A stretch of 64,000 nt of DNA from an uncultured Chloroflexota bacterium (GTDB lineage Bacteria; Chloroflexota; Anaerolineae; Anaerolineales; Anaerolineaceae): NCBI GenBank assembly GCA_902774215.1, contig CACYHU010000050.1, positions 1-64,000 of the forward strand, given 5' to 3'. Under the pieces are notes generated by a model that saw only the letters and a list, made by a program, of their open reading frames with translations, did no database searches and was not told the origin of the DNA. Numbering within the stretch: the first letter of the stretch is position 1; each line of letters begins with the position of its first letter. Below, piece by piece: positions 37,346-45,986 of this stretch. The position numbers and the translations under genes are program-made.

Positions 37346-39634
37346 ATGAAGAAATTTTATCTGATTTTGTCCGTACTGGCCATAGCACTGCTGTTAAGCG
37401 CCTGTGGCTCAAACCAGCCAGCTCCGACCGCTGCGCCCGCTGCGACTGAAGTTCCTACTGATACTGTGATGGAAGAAGCTATCAAAGATTCAGCAGAAGC
37501 CGTTTCAGATACTGTCAATGAGGCTGGAAAAGCTGTAGAGGAAGCGGTCTCTGATGTTGCTGAAACCAAAGCCGAAGCAGATAAAGCAGTTGAAGAAGCT
37601 GTTACAGATGCTGTTCAGTCCGTTTCTGAAACCTACGATGAAGCTGAAAAAGCCGTAGCAGAATCTGTTGAAGCTGCTGCTGCGTCTGTTTCTGAAACCT
37701 ACGCTGAAGCCGAACAAGCTGTAAAAGATGCTATCGCTGATGGTTCTGATGCCGAGACAATTGCTGAAACCTACAAAGAAGCTGAAAAAGCAGTAGAAGA
37801 AGCTGTTGCAGATGCTGTTCAGTCTGTTTCTGATACTTACGATGAAGCTGAAAAAGCCGTAAGCGAAGCTGCTGCCGATGCTGTTGCTGCCGTTGATGAT
37901 ACCTCCAAGGAAGCTGCAAGTGTTGTTGAAGATGCTAAAGCTGACGCCGCTGAAGTCGTTAAAGATGCAGTTGCCGAAGTTGGATCCGCTGTGGAGGAAG
38001 GTTATGAAAATGTTCTTGCCAACAGCCCGTATCCGGACTGGAGAGAGTATGATGCCTTCATCAAGGAAATCAAGTCCACAACCGATTTTGCCGAACGTGC
38101 GGAGATGATGCATGAGGCTGAAGATATGCTGATGGATACCGGTGCCCTGCTGCCGATCTACTATTACAACGATTATTATATGCAGTCCTCCAAGGTTAGC
38201 GGTATTTACAGCTCCCTGTTCGCGACCAAGTATTTCTACTACGCAACCAAAGAAGGCGACAACACTCTGAAGATCAACCTCTCTTCCGAACCGGATCATC
38301 TGGATCCTGCTCTGAACAGCTCTGTTGACGGTGCCTGTCTGGCAGCCAACTCATTCAGCGGTCTGTATGCCTACAATGCAGATGGCGAACTTGCCCCGCA
38401 GCTTGCCGAAGGTTACACACTTTCCGAAGATGGTCTGACCTACACCTTCACCCTGAAGGACGGCCTGAAATGGTCCGATGGTTCCGACCTGACTGCTGAA
38501 GACTTTGTCTACAGCTGGAAACGCGCTTCCGATCCGATGACCGGAGCCGACTATGCATACATGTTCGACGTTATCGCCGGCTACGATGAATTCCAGGCCG
38601 GTGACGCGGATGCCCTGAAGGTTTCCGCTCCGGATGCGAAGACCATCGTTGTCACGCTGAAGAGCCCCTGCGCCTATATGCTTGACCTGGTAGCCTTCCC
38701 GACCTACTTCCCTGTGAAGCAGTCTGTTGTGGAAGCGAAGGAAGACTGGGAAACCAACCCGGGTTCCTGGGCACAGGAAGCCGGCTTCGTCTCCAACGGT
38801 GCCTACACACTGGAAAGCTGGAACCATGATGAATCCATGGTTTACGTAAAGAACCCGTACTGGTATGACGCTGACAAGGTGTCTATCGAACGCATCGAAT
38901 ACATGCTGTCCGCAGATGACACCGCGATCTACGCTGCATACCGCGCCGGCGATCTTGATTTCGCCGATACCGTTCCTACCGATGAGATCGCATCACTGAT
39001 CGAAAACAAGGATCCGGAATTCCACATCGTTGACGAACTGGGTACCTACTATGTGATCTTCAACGTGAAGAGCCCGCTGTTTGACGGAAAGACCGCTGAA
39101 CAGGCCAGTGCCATGCGCAAAGCCTTCGGTCTGCTTGTTGACCGCCAGTACATCATCGATACTGTCGGACAGACCGGACAGAAGATCGCCACATCCTTCC
39201 TGCCTGCCGGTATGGCAGACGGCAACGGCGGCATCTTCAAGGATGCAGAAGCCTGGGATTACCCGGTGGATGACGGCTACTATGGTACCGAAGTTGATGT
39301 TGACGGTGCCCGCGAACTGCTCGAATTTGCCGGATTCGAATTCGGTGAAGATGGCAAGCTTTCCCCGGAAACCCCGATCAGCTTTGAATATCTGACCAAT
39401 CAGACCTCCGCTCATGTTGCGATTGCAGAATGTATCCAGCAGGATCTTGCGGAAGTCGGTATTGAAATGACCATCCGCTCCATTGACTGGAACGTGTTCC
39501 TCAATGAACGTAAGGAAGGCAACTACGATATCGCCCGCAACGGTTGGATCGCTGACTTCAACGACCCGATCAACATGCTGGAAATGTGGACCACCGACTC
39601 CGGCAATAACGATGCCCAGTTCGGCCGCTACTAA
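37346..39634 (+). CDS. oppA: Circularly permuted, stalked peptide-binding lipoprotein
   Basis: A 762-residue protein in four parts. Residues 1-20 are a lipoprotein signal with lipobox LSAC. Residues ~40-218 are an Ala/Glu/Val-rich helical stalk with repeats such as SETYDEAEKAV and EKAVEEAV. Residues ~219-302 (PDWREYDAFIKEIKS, EAEDMLMDTGALLPIYYY, KYFYYATK) match the C-terminal end of family-5 binding proteins. From ~304 on comes the normal start (NTLKINLSSEPDHLDPAL) and body, which stops at GNNDAQFGRY, exactly where that C-terminal end should follow. So the domain is circularly permuted. It is the last gene of the opp system 2 operon and should bind peptides; folding of the permuted form is inference. 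A terminator begins 17 bases after the stop. Confidence 0.88.
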   Translation: MKKFYLILSVLAIALLLSACGSNQPAPTAAPAATEVPTDTVMEEAIKDSAEAVSDTVNEAGKAVEEAVSDVAETKAEADKAVEEAVTDAVQSVSETYDEAEKAVAESVEAAAASVSETYAEAEQAVKDAIADGSDAETIAETYKEAEKAVEEAVADAVQSVSDTYDEAEKAVSEAAADAVAAVDDTSKEAASVVEDAKADAAEVVKDAVAEVGSAVEEGYENVLANSPYPDWREYDAFIKEIKSTTDFAERAEMMHEAEDMLMDTGALLPIYYYNDYYMQSSKVSGIYSSLFATKYFYYATKEGDNTLKINLSSEPDHLDPALNSSVDGACLAANSFSGLYAYNADGELAPQLAEGYTLSEDGLTYTFTLKDGLKWSDGSDLTAEDFVYSWKRASDPMTGADYAYMFDVIAGYDEFQAGDADALKVSAPDAKTIVVTLKSPCAYMLDLVAFPTYFPVKQSVVEAKEDWETNPGSWAQEAGFVSNGAYTLESWNHDESMVYVKNPYWYDADKVSIERIEYMLSADDTAIYAAYRAGDLDFADTVPTDEIASLIENKDPEFHIVDELGTYYVIFNVKSPLFDGKTAEQASAMRKAFGLLVDRQYIIDTVGQTGQKIATSFLPAGMADGNGGIFKDAEAWDYPVDDGYYGTEVDVDGARELLEFAGFEFGEDGKLSPETPISFEYLTNQTSAHVAIAECIQQDLAEVGIEMTIRSIDWNVFLNERKEGNYDIARNGWIADFNDPINMLEMWTTDSGNNDAQFGRY

Positions 39635-39650
39635 TATCTGTTAGAATTTG

Positions 39651-39683
39651 AAAAAAGCCGCTCCTGAAAAGGAGCGGTTTTTT
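39651..39683 (+). terminator. Terminator of peptide transporter operon 2
   Basis: Stem CCGCTCCT / AGGAGCGG with a short A-rich loop, A-run before and six T after. Confidence 0.92.
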
Positions 39684-39745
39684 CAATAACAGGAATAATG
39701 TATTGCCTGGAACTTAGACGATCAGGAACTTATTCTGAAAAAATA

Positions 39746-39808
39746 AAGCAGCTGTGTTATCTGCGCTTCACCGGTTTCACGGATGTAGTGTGAATAAAAC
39801 AGCTGCTT
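39746..39808 (-). terminator. Long-loop hairpin downstream of the GlsB-like gene
   Basis: Arms AAGCAGCTGTGTTAT (39746-39760) and ATAAAACAGCTGCTT (39794-39808) pair with one mismatch over a loop of about 33 bases; T-rich sequence follows on the minus strand. Probably the terminator of the small gene at 39832. Confidence 0.55.
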
Positions 39809-39831
39809 GTTTTTGAATGGATAAACGGTTT

Positions 39832-40071
39832 TTATTTTTTTATAAATTTGTTGTAAATAAACAGTATCAGGCAGGCGCCGGCAAGCGAAAAAGCAATGTC
39901 TCCGACTAAACTGTCACTGGAGATTTTCAGCAGATCTGCGATAAATTTACCCAGGATGGAACCGCCCCAGCCAAGAAGAAAATTGATCAGCAATCCATGA
40001 TCGCTTTTCATGATTTTTCCGGCAAGCCAACCAACAAGAGTACCTATAATTATTGAAGCAAGCCAACCCAT
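39832..40071 (-). CDS. GlsB/YeaQ/YmgE family small membrane protein
   Basis: A 79-residue protein with three hydrophobic segments and the family layout: GWLASIIIGTLVGWLAGKIM, a Gly-rich middle (GWGGSILGKFI) and a last helix. The family, often called transglycosylase-associated protein, is stress related in several bacteria; its molecular role is not established. GGAGG is close before the ATG on the minus strand. It stands alone between two plus-strand units. Confidence 0.85.
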   Translation of the reverse strand: MGWLASIIIGTLVGWLAGKIMKSDHGLLINFLLGWGGSILGKFIADLLKISSDSLVGDIAFSLAGACLILFIYNKFIKK

Positions 40072-40465
40072 ATTTCCCTCCTTATAAATGATATATGATA
40101 TATAGTGATTATACTCAATAAAAATAAATCAATGGGTTTATATGAATATAAATATATTACCTGAAATAACAAAAATTAATACAAAATTAATAAGATATTT
40201 GCATATTATGAAAAAGTTGTTCCCAATTTTAACTTAATAAAACAATATTTCCTTATTTCTAATTGTAACATGAACCGGAAATAAATTCGTAATTATTTTG
40301 AATGAAGAAAGCAAACCCGGATATCTGTTTTCAACAAGAAAACACAGCGAAGATAACAGTTTATACCTGTAGAATTCGAAGCAAGCCCACAATGTACTGT
40401 ACTGCGGACTGAATTAAATATGAATTAAATCGTATTATAATTAATTAAACAACAAGGAGGTATTT
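40072..40465. other. AT-rich intergenic region before the sulfatase gene
   Basis: About 394 bases, very AT rich. A TATAAT at 40436-40441 lies 24 bases before the ATG at 40466, without a clear -35. No gene, tRNA or strong hairpin seen. Confidence 0.4.
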
Positions 40466-42414
40466 ATGCAAAAAACACAATCATATAAAATGACTTTTAT
40501 TTTATGTCTGCTTTTGCTCATGCTCTGTACGCCGCTGCGAACGCGGCCTGGTATGACACATTGGATTTCAGCGACGAGACTGAGAAGGAGAATGCTCTCC
40601 GCGGACTGATCGAAGCACCGGAAAGTGTAGTGATCTACCGGGACGATGGCGTTGTCGCATGGAGTGTCGATTCATTTGATTTTGTCCGTGATGCGGAAGC
40701 TCCGGAAACTGTGAACCCGAGTTTATGGCGCCATACACAGCTGAACACCTATGCCGGCCTTTTTGAAGTAACAGACGGGATCTATCAGGTACGCGGCTAC
40801 GATATGGCCAATGCAACATTTATTCGTACCGATAACGGTTGGATCGTCTTTGATGTACTGATGTGCAAGGAAGACATGGAAGCCGCCAAAGCGCTGATGG
40901 AAAAGCATTTCGGCCCGATCGATGTAAAAGCTGTCCTTTACAGTCATTCACATATCGATCATTATGGCGGTATCTTTGGACTGATTAATGAGGAAGATGC
41001 GGCAGACGCTTCGCTTTCACTTGAAGAACAGCTGGCTTCCGGTAAGGTCGTTGTATTAGCGCCGCAGGGATTCCTGGAACATGCTGTCAGTGAAAACCTT
41101 TATGCCGGACCTGCAATGGGAAGAAGAGCACAGTACCAATATGGCGCGCTCATGAACCCGGGAGAAACCGGACGCATGGCAATCGGTATCGGACTTGGAC
41201 AGTCTGTCGGCACTGTTGGATTGCTTGCTCCGACATACGAAGTCTGCAGCAATGAAACGATCGTTATCGACGGACTTGAAATACAGTTCCAGCTGACACC
41301 GGGAACGGAAGCTCCCGCGGAAATGAACGCCTGGTTCCCGCGCTACAAAGGTCTTTGGCTTGCTGAAAACTGCACCGGTACCATGCACAATATTTATACG
41401 TTGCGCGGTGCACAGGTGAGAGATGCGGCTGCATGGGCAAAATATATTCTGGAAGCTGAATATCTGTTTGGCGATGAGGTAGAGGTGGTGTTCCAGAGCC
41501 ACAACTGGCCGCATTGGGGAAATGAAACCATTCATAATTATATGGAAGATACCGCGGCTGTCTATCAGTACATCAATAACCAGACACTGCATTACATCAA
41601 CCAGGGTATGACTTCGGCTGAGATTTCCCGGACACTCACACTGCCGGAACGTCTGAATAAAGTATGGTATACACGTCAATATTACGGAACGCTCTCCCAT
41701 AACATCAAAGCTGTATACCAGCGCTATATGGGATGGTATGATGCGAATCCTGTGAACCTTAATCCGCTTATGCCGGAAGATACGGCGAAAAAATGGGTCG
41801 AATATCTGGGTGATGTGGACGCAGTACTGGAAAAGGCCCGGGCTGATTATGAAAAGGGTGAATATCAGTGGGTGGCGCAGATCACAAAAGAACTGGTTTT
41901 CGCTGATCCGACAAATCAGGCTGCACGCGACCTGTGCGCGGATGCTCTGGAGCAGATGGGATATCAGGCTGAAAGCGGTCCATGGCGCAGTGCCTATCTG
42001 ATGGGCGCCTGGGAACTTCGGGAAGGCAACCAGGCTGATAAGGAAGGCACTGTTCTTGGACGTGAAAAAACGATCCTGGGCATGACAGTTGAAATGGTCC
42101 TGACTTATATTGACATCATGACAGATGCTTTGGCAGCCCAGAACGATGATTTTTCGCTGAAGCTCAATATCGCGGATACAGGAGAAGTATTCAGGGTCAT
42201 CCGCCGCGATGGTGTCCTGATGGTATATAAGGGTGAAACTGATATCGAAACTGACTGCACGATGACCTGCGGAAGGCTTCAGCTACTGGCTCTGATGAAC
42301 GGAAATATGGATGTCACTGCCAATATGAAGATCGAAGGAGATGAAACGGTTCCCGTCAGATTGGTGAAGTATATGACACCGATCAACCGTAATTTCAATA
42401 TCATCGAACCGTAA
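40466..42414 (+). pseudogene. Exported alkylsulfatase-type metallohydrolase with a frameshift in the signal peptide
   Basis: The body (from about 40510) is a full alkylsulfatase: metal motif SHSHIDHYGG near residue 160, TMHNIYTLRGA, FQSHNWPHWG, a helical dimerisation region, and a C-terminal SCP2-like domain ending NRNFNIIEP. It cleaves alkyl sulfate esters. A strong AGGAGG at 40455-40460 and ATG at 40466 begin MQKTQSYKMTFILCLL, which goes out of frame; one extra T in the TTTT near 40511-40514 would join it to FAHALYAAANAAW and give a proper signal peptide. An in-frame ATG at 40504 has no ribosome site. So this is a one-base deletion: error, phase-variable tract or true decay. The mature enzyme is intact, including all metal ligands. 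Confidence 0.8.
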
Positions 42415-42491
42415 CCGGTATGACAAACATAAAGGTGCATATGCCTTCAGGCGATGCACCTTCATGGCTTGATCCAGCCGAAAAATGAAAA

Positions 42492-42526
42492 GACCACCGG
42501 TCATCAGGCCGGTGGTCAGTTTTTAA
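42492..42526. terminator. Bidirectional terminator between sulfatase and pckA
   Basis: Stem GACCACCGG / CCGGTGGTC with an eight-base loop, T-run on the plus side and A-run on the other. A second hairpin (AAGGTGCAT / ATGCACCTT, 42432-42462) lies just upstream without a T-run. Confidence 0.85.
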
Positions 42527-42539
42527 TTATCTGTTATGC

Positions 42540-44156
42540 TCAGTCAAGCTTCGGACCGGCGGCGACAAGGGCCTTGCCGGCTTCATTGGTTTCGTATTTC
42601 TTGAAGTTCTTAATGAAGCGGCCGGCCAGATCCTTTGCCTTGGTTTCCCATTCGGAAGCATCGGCATAGGTGTCGCGGGGATCGAGAATGGCAGGATCCA
42701 CACCCGGCAGTTCGGTCGGAACTTCGAAATCGAAGTACGGGATCTGCTTTGTGGGGGCTTTCAGAACATCGCCGTTCAGGATAGCATCGATAATACCGCG
42801 GGTATCTTTGATGGAGATGCGCTTGCCGGTACCGTTCCAGCCGGTGTTGACCAGATAAGCCTTTGCGCCGGACTGCTGCATGCGTTTCACAAGTTCTTCA
42901 CCGTATTTGGTCGGATGCAGTTCCAGGAAGGCCTGGCCGAAGCAGGCGGAGAAGGTCGGTGTAGGTTCAGTAATACCGCGTTCCGTACCTGCCAGTTTGG
43001 CGGTGAAACCGGAAAGGAAGTAGTACTGGGTCTGTTCCGGGGTCAGGATAGAGACAGGAGGCAGAACACCGAAGGCGTCCGCGGAAAGGAAGATCACGTT
43101 TTCAGCTGCCGGACCTGCAGAGATCGGGCGGACATTCTTGACGATCTTTTCAATGTGTTCGATAGGATAGGAAACACGTGTGTTTTCGGTGACGGATTTG
43201 TCTGCGAAATCGATCTTGCCGTTTTCGTCAACAGTGACATTTTCCAGCAGGGCATCGCGGCGGATAGCGTTATAGATGTCAGGTTCGGAATCCTTATCCA
43301 GATTGATAACTTTCGCATAGCAGCCGCCTTCGAAGTTGAAGACGCCTTCATCATCCCAGCCGTGTTCGTCATCACCGATGAGCAAGCGCTTCGGATCGGT
43401 TGAAAGGGTAGTCTTACCGGTGCCGGAGAGACCGAAGAAGATGGCGGTGTGATTGCCATCCATATCGGTGTTGGCTGAGCAGTGCATTGCTGCGATACCC
43501 TTCAGCGGCAGGTAGTAGTTCATCATGGAGAACATACCCTTCTTCATTTCGCCGCCGTACCAGGTGTTGATGATGACCTGTTCACGGGTGGAGATGTTGA
43601 AGGCAACAGCTGTTTCGGAGTTAAGACCCATTTCCTTATAGTTCTCAACTTTGGCCTTGGAAGCGCAGTAGACAGTGAAATCCGGAGTGAATTCAGCTTC
43701 TTCTTCAGCAGTCGGTTTGATGAACATATTGCGGACAAAGTGAGCCTGCCAGGCAACTTCCATAATGAAGCGGACAGCCATACGGGTGTCATGGTTTGCA
43801 CCGCAGAAAGCATCCACGACAAAGAGACGTTTGCCGGAAAGCTGGTTGATAGCGATGTCTTTTAATGCAGCCCAGTTTTCCATGCTCAGGACATGGTTGT
43901 CATTCGGATACTCCGGTGTGGTCCACCAGACAGTATTTTTGGAGTTCTCGTCCATGACAATATATTTGTCCTTAGGAGAACGTCCGGTGTAGATGCCGGT
44001 CATGACATTGACTGCGCCGAGTTCAGTCAGCTGGCCTTTTTCATAGCCGGTCAGTTCAGGTTTCAGTTCTTCTTCGTAAAGAAAATCATACGAAGGATTG
44101 TAAACAATTTCGGTTGTCCCGGTGATCCCTAATTTCTCGAGATTCAATTCTGCCAT
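42540..44156 (-). CDS. pckA: Phosphoenolpyruvate carboxykinase (ATP)
   Basis: A 538-residue ATP-type PEP carboxykinase. Substrate-binding YTGRSPKDK near residue 60, the kinase loop [11 protein letters not shown] near 245, and the metal-site stretch [19 protein letters not shown] are all present. It interconverts oxaloacetate plus ATP with PEP, CO2 and ADP; in gut anaerobes it often runs toward oxaloacetate for succinate. AGAGGA lies seven bases before the ATG at 44156; the GTG before it is not needed. Single gene with a terminator behind it. Confidence 0.97.
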   Translation of the reverse strand: MAELNLEKLGITGTTEIVYNPSYDFLYEEELKPELTGYEKGQLTELGAVNVMTGIYTGRSPKDKYIVMDENSKNTVWWTTPEYPNDNHVLSMENWAALKDIAINQLSGKRLFVVDAFCGANHDTRMAVRFIMEVAWQAHFVRNMFIKPTAEEEAEFTPDFTVYCASKAKVENYKEMGLNSETAVAFNISTREQVIINTWYGGEMKKGMFSMMNYYLPLKGIAAMHCSANTDMDGNHTAIFFGLSGTGKTTLSTDPKRLLIGDDEHGWDDEGVFNFEGGCYAKVINLDKDSEPDIYNAIRRDALLENVTVDENGKIDFADKSVTENTRVSYPIEHIEKIVKNVRPISAGPAAENVIFLSADAFGVLPPVSILTPEQTQYYFLSGFTAKLAGTERGITEPTPTFSACFGQAFLELHPTKYGEELVKRMQQSGAKAYLVNTGWNGTGKRISIKDTRGIIDAILNGDVLKAPTKQIPYFDFEVPTELPGVDPAILDPRDTYADASEWETKAKDLAGRFIKNFKKYETNEAGKALVAAGPKLD

Positions 44157-44344
44157 CACTAATTCCTCTTTCTTTTGTGATGAAAATATTACAAAATTAT
44201 GTTTTATTGATATTTATTAACTCTCAATGCCCGGATATCGGATGCAATGAAGAATATAATATTTATCGCCTTATAATATTCTATCATTATTCACAGACAT
44301 CTGAAATAAAAATGTTATTTGTGAACAAATTATTAACAAATAAA

Positions 44345-45964
44345 TTATCTACTGTCTTTTTTTGTGCGTTTGTGCGTATACATATTTTTATCAGCACGGC
44401 GGATGATATCGCTAACAAGATGATCTGTATTATGATCAAATTCCGAAAGTCCCACGGCGAGATGAACTTCTTCCCATTTGTTGATAGCAGAACCAGAGAT
44501 TTCCTTTTCGGATTTTTCAAGGTGGCGAAGAAGTTCTTCCCGGTTCTGATAATCATCATTCTGCAGGATTACGACGAATTCATCTCCGCCGATACGGAAA
44601 ACCGGACTGTGCTGGAAAACCTGACAAATCAACCGGCAGGCAGTTTTCAAATAGATATCACCTTTATCATGTCCGAAATTATCATTGATGGACTTGAGGT
44701 CATCGCAGTCAAACATACAGATCGCAAATTCCGTGTTTTCGCTGTTATTATCTATTTCAGACTGCAGAGCGTTGACAGCATCTGAAAAAGCACCTTTGTT
44801 TTTTACGGATGTAAGGGCGTCGACATATACACGTTTATTCAGGTCGGAGATATGCTCCTTCATATGATTTGTAAGATTATTGAAGGTTCTTGTAAGACGT
44901 CCAACTTCATTGTCATCATCATATGATAATGAAATGTCATAATTTCCTTTATCCACCTTTTCCGCGGCATTGATCAGATCTTCAAGCGGTTTTGTGATAT
45001 GTCCCATATAAGTCAAGGTGACGATACTCATTATCAGCAATACAATGAGAGATGCGAAAATGTTTTCCCGGATCAGCCTCTGCCAGTCTCCTTCTGTCTC
45101 GGTTATCGGAACTGAAACAGTCAGGCGCATACCATTGCAAAGAGGCAGCCATGCAGCCTGTTTTTTTACACCGTCAAAAGTATACTGGAAAAAAGTGCTG
45201 CTGCTGTCAATTCCGTCAGGTATTTCGATAGCTTTCTCTTCTGTCAGAAGTGCAACATCTGTCCGCGGATGATAAAAAATCATTCCCTTTTCATCACTTA
45301 AAAATGCATAACCATTTTTGTGAAGTCTGATGCTGGTAACCTGTTCCGCCATGGTGGCGTAATCAATTTCGATCCCTACAACACCTACAAACTGCGTTTT
45401 CCAGTAAATCGGGACATTGTACGAAATAACACGCTTATCGAGATTATCCGTAATATACGGCGGCAGCCAGACAGGTTTTCCTTCATATTTGGGAACCGTA
45501 AACCAGACAAGCTGTGATGTATCTTTTGTATCATACAGTGTAATATCGGTGACTTCATGTTCAACGAACCCGTTTCCATCAAGATTGGTATACCAGAAGC
45601 CTTTCACGCTGTCAGAAATTTCGGGGTCGATTCGGTAATAGTAAGTCAGCACACCTTGGGTTCTGTACGCAATGGTCTCAAAAAAATCCGAAACGCGTTT
45701 GATATGCTGCTGCAATTGCCCTGTTTCCAAACCATCCAGGTCGTATTCGACATAAGATGATACCTTTTCGACTGATTTCTGTACATTGTCAAAGTAATAA
45801 TCAAGGTTTCGCTTACCGGTCTCACACAATAAAAGAAGTGTCTGGCTCGATTCAATACGTTCATTTTTTCGAATAAACAAAACACTGAGGAACGTTACGA
45901 ACGCAACAGAGATCGCAATCATAAAAATTGTCATTAATGTTATTTTAGACCGCAGTGAATGCAT
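44345..45964 (-). CDS. Membrane diguanylate cyclase, Cache-HAMP-GGDEF
   Basis: A 539-residue sensor. Helix 1 (residues 9-31), an outer Cache-type sensor domain (~35-300, with FVGVVGIEIDY and HKNGYAFLSDEKGMIFYHP), helix 2 (~305-325), HAMP (ITKPLEDLINAAEKVDKGN) and a GGDEF domain with intact FRIGGDEFVV. The RxxD inhibitory site that normally stands five residues before GGDEF is absent, so product inhibition may be missing. It should make c-di-GMP in response to an external ligand. It starts 22 bases after the phosphodiesterase gene, with AAGGAAA as ribosome site, so both form one operon of opposing enzymes. Confidence 0.92.
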   Translation of the reverse strand: MHSLRSKITLMTIFMIAISVAFVTFLSVLFIRKNERIESSQTLLLLCETGKRNLDYYFDNVQKSVEKVSSYVEYDLDGLETGQLQQHIKRVSDFFETIAYRTQGVLTYYYRIDPEISDSVKGFWYTNLDGNGFVEHEVTDITLYDTKDTSQLVWFTVPKYEGKPVWLPPYITDNLDKRVISYNVPIYWKTQFVGVVGIEIDYATMAEQVTSIRLHKNGYAFLSDEKGMIFYHPRTDVALLTEEKAIEIPDGIDSSSTFFQYTFDGVKKQAAWLPLCNGMRLTVSVPITETEGDWQRLIRENIFASLIVLLIMSIVTLTYMGHITKPLEDLINAAEKVDKGNYDISLSYDDDNEVGRLTRTFNNLTNHMKEHISDLNKRVYVDALTSVKNKGAFSDAVNALQSEIDNNSENTEFAICMFDCDDLKSINDNFGHDKGDIYLKTACRLICQVFQHSPVFRIGGDEFVVILQNDDYQNREELLRHLEKSEKEISGSAINKWEEVHLAVGLSEFDHNTDHLVSDIIRRADKNMYTHKRTKKDSR

Positions 45965-45986
45965 AACAATTTCCTTTCACTACTGT

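Noticed and set aside
37505-38299. 264-codon minus-strand frame opposite the helical stalk
   Set aside because: Open only because the stalk repeats avoid stops on the other strand; low-complexity Phe/Ser/Gly translation.
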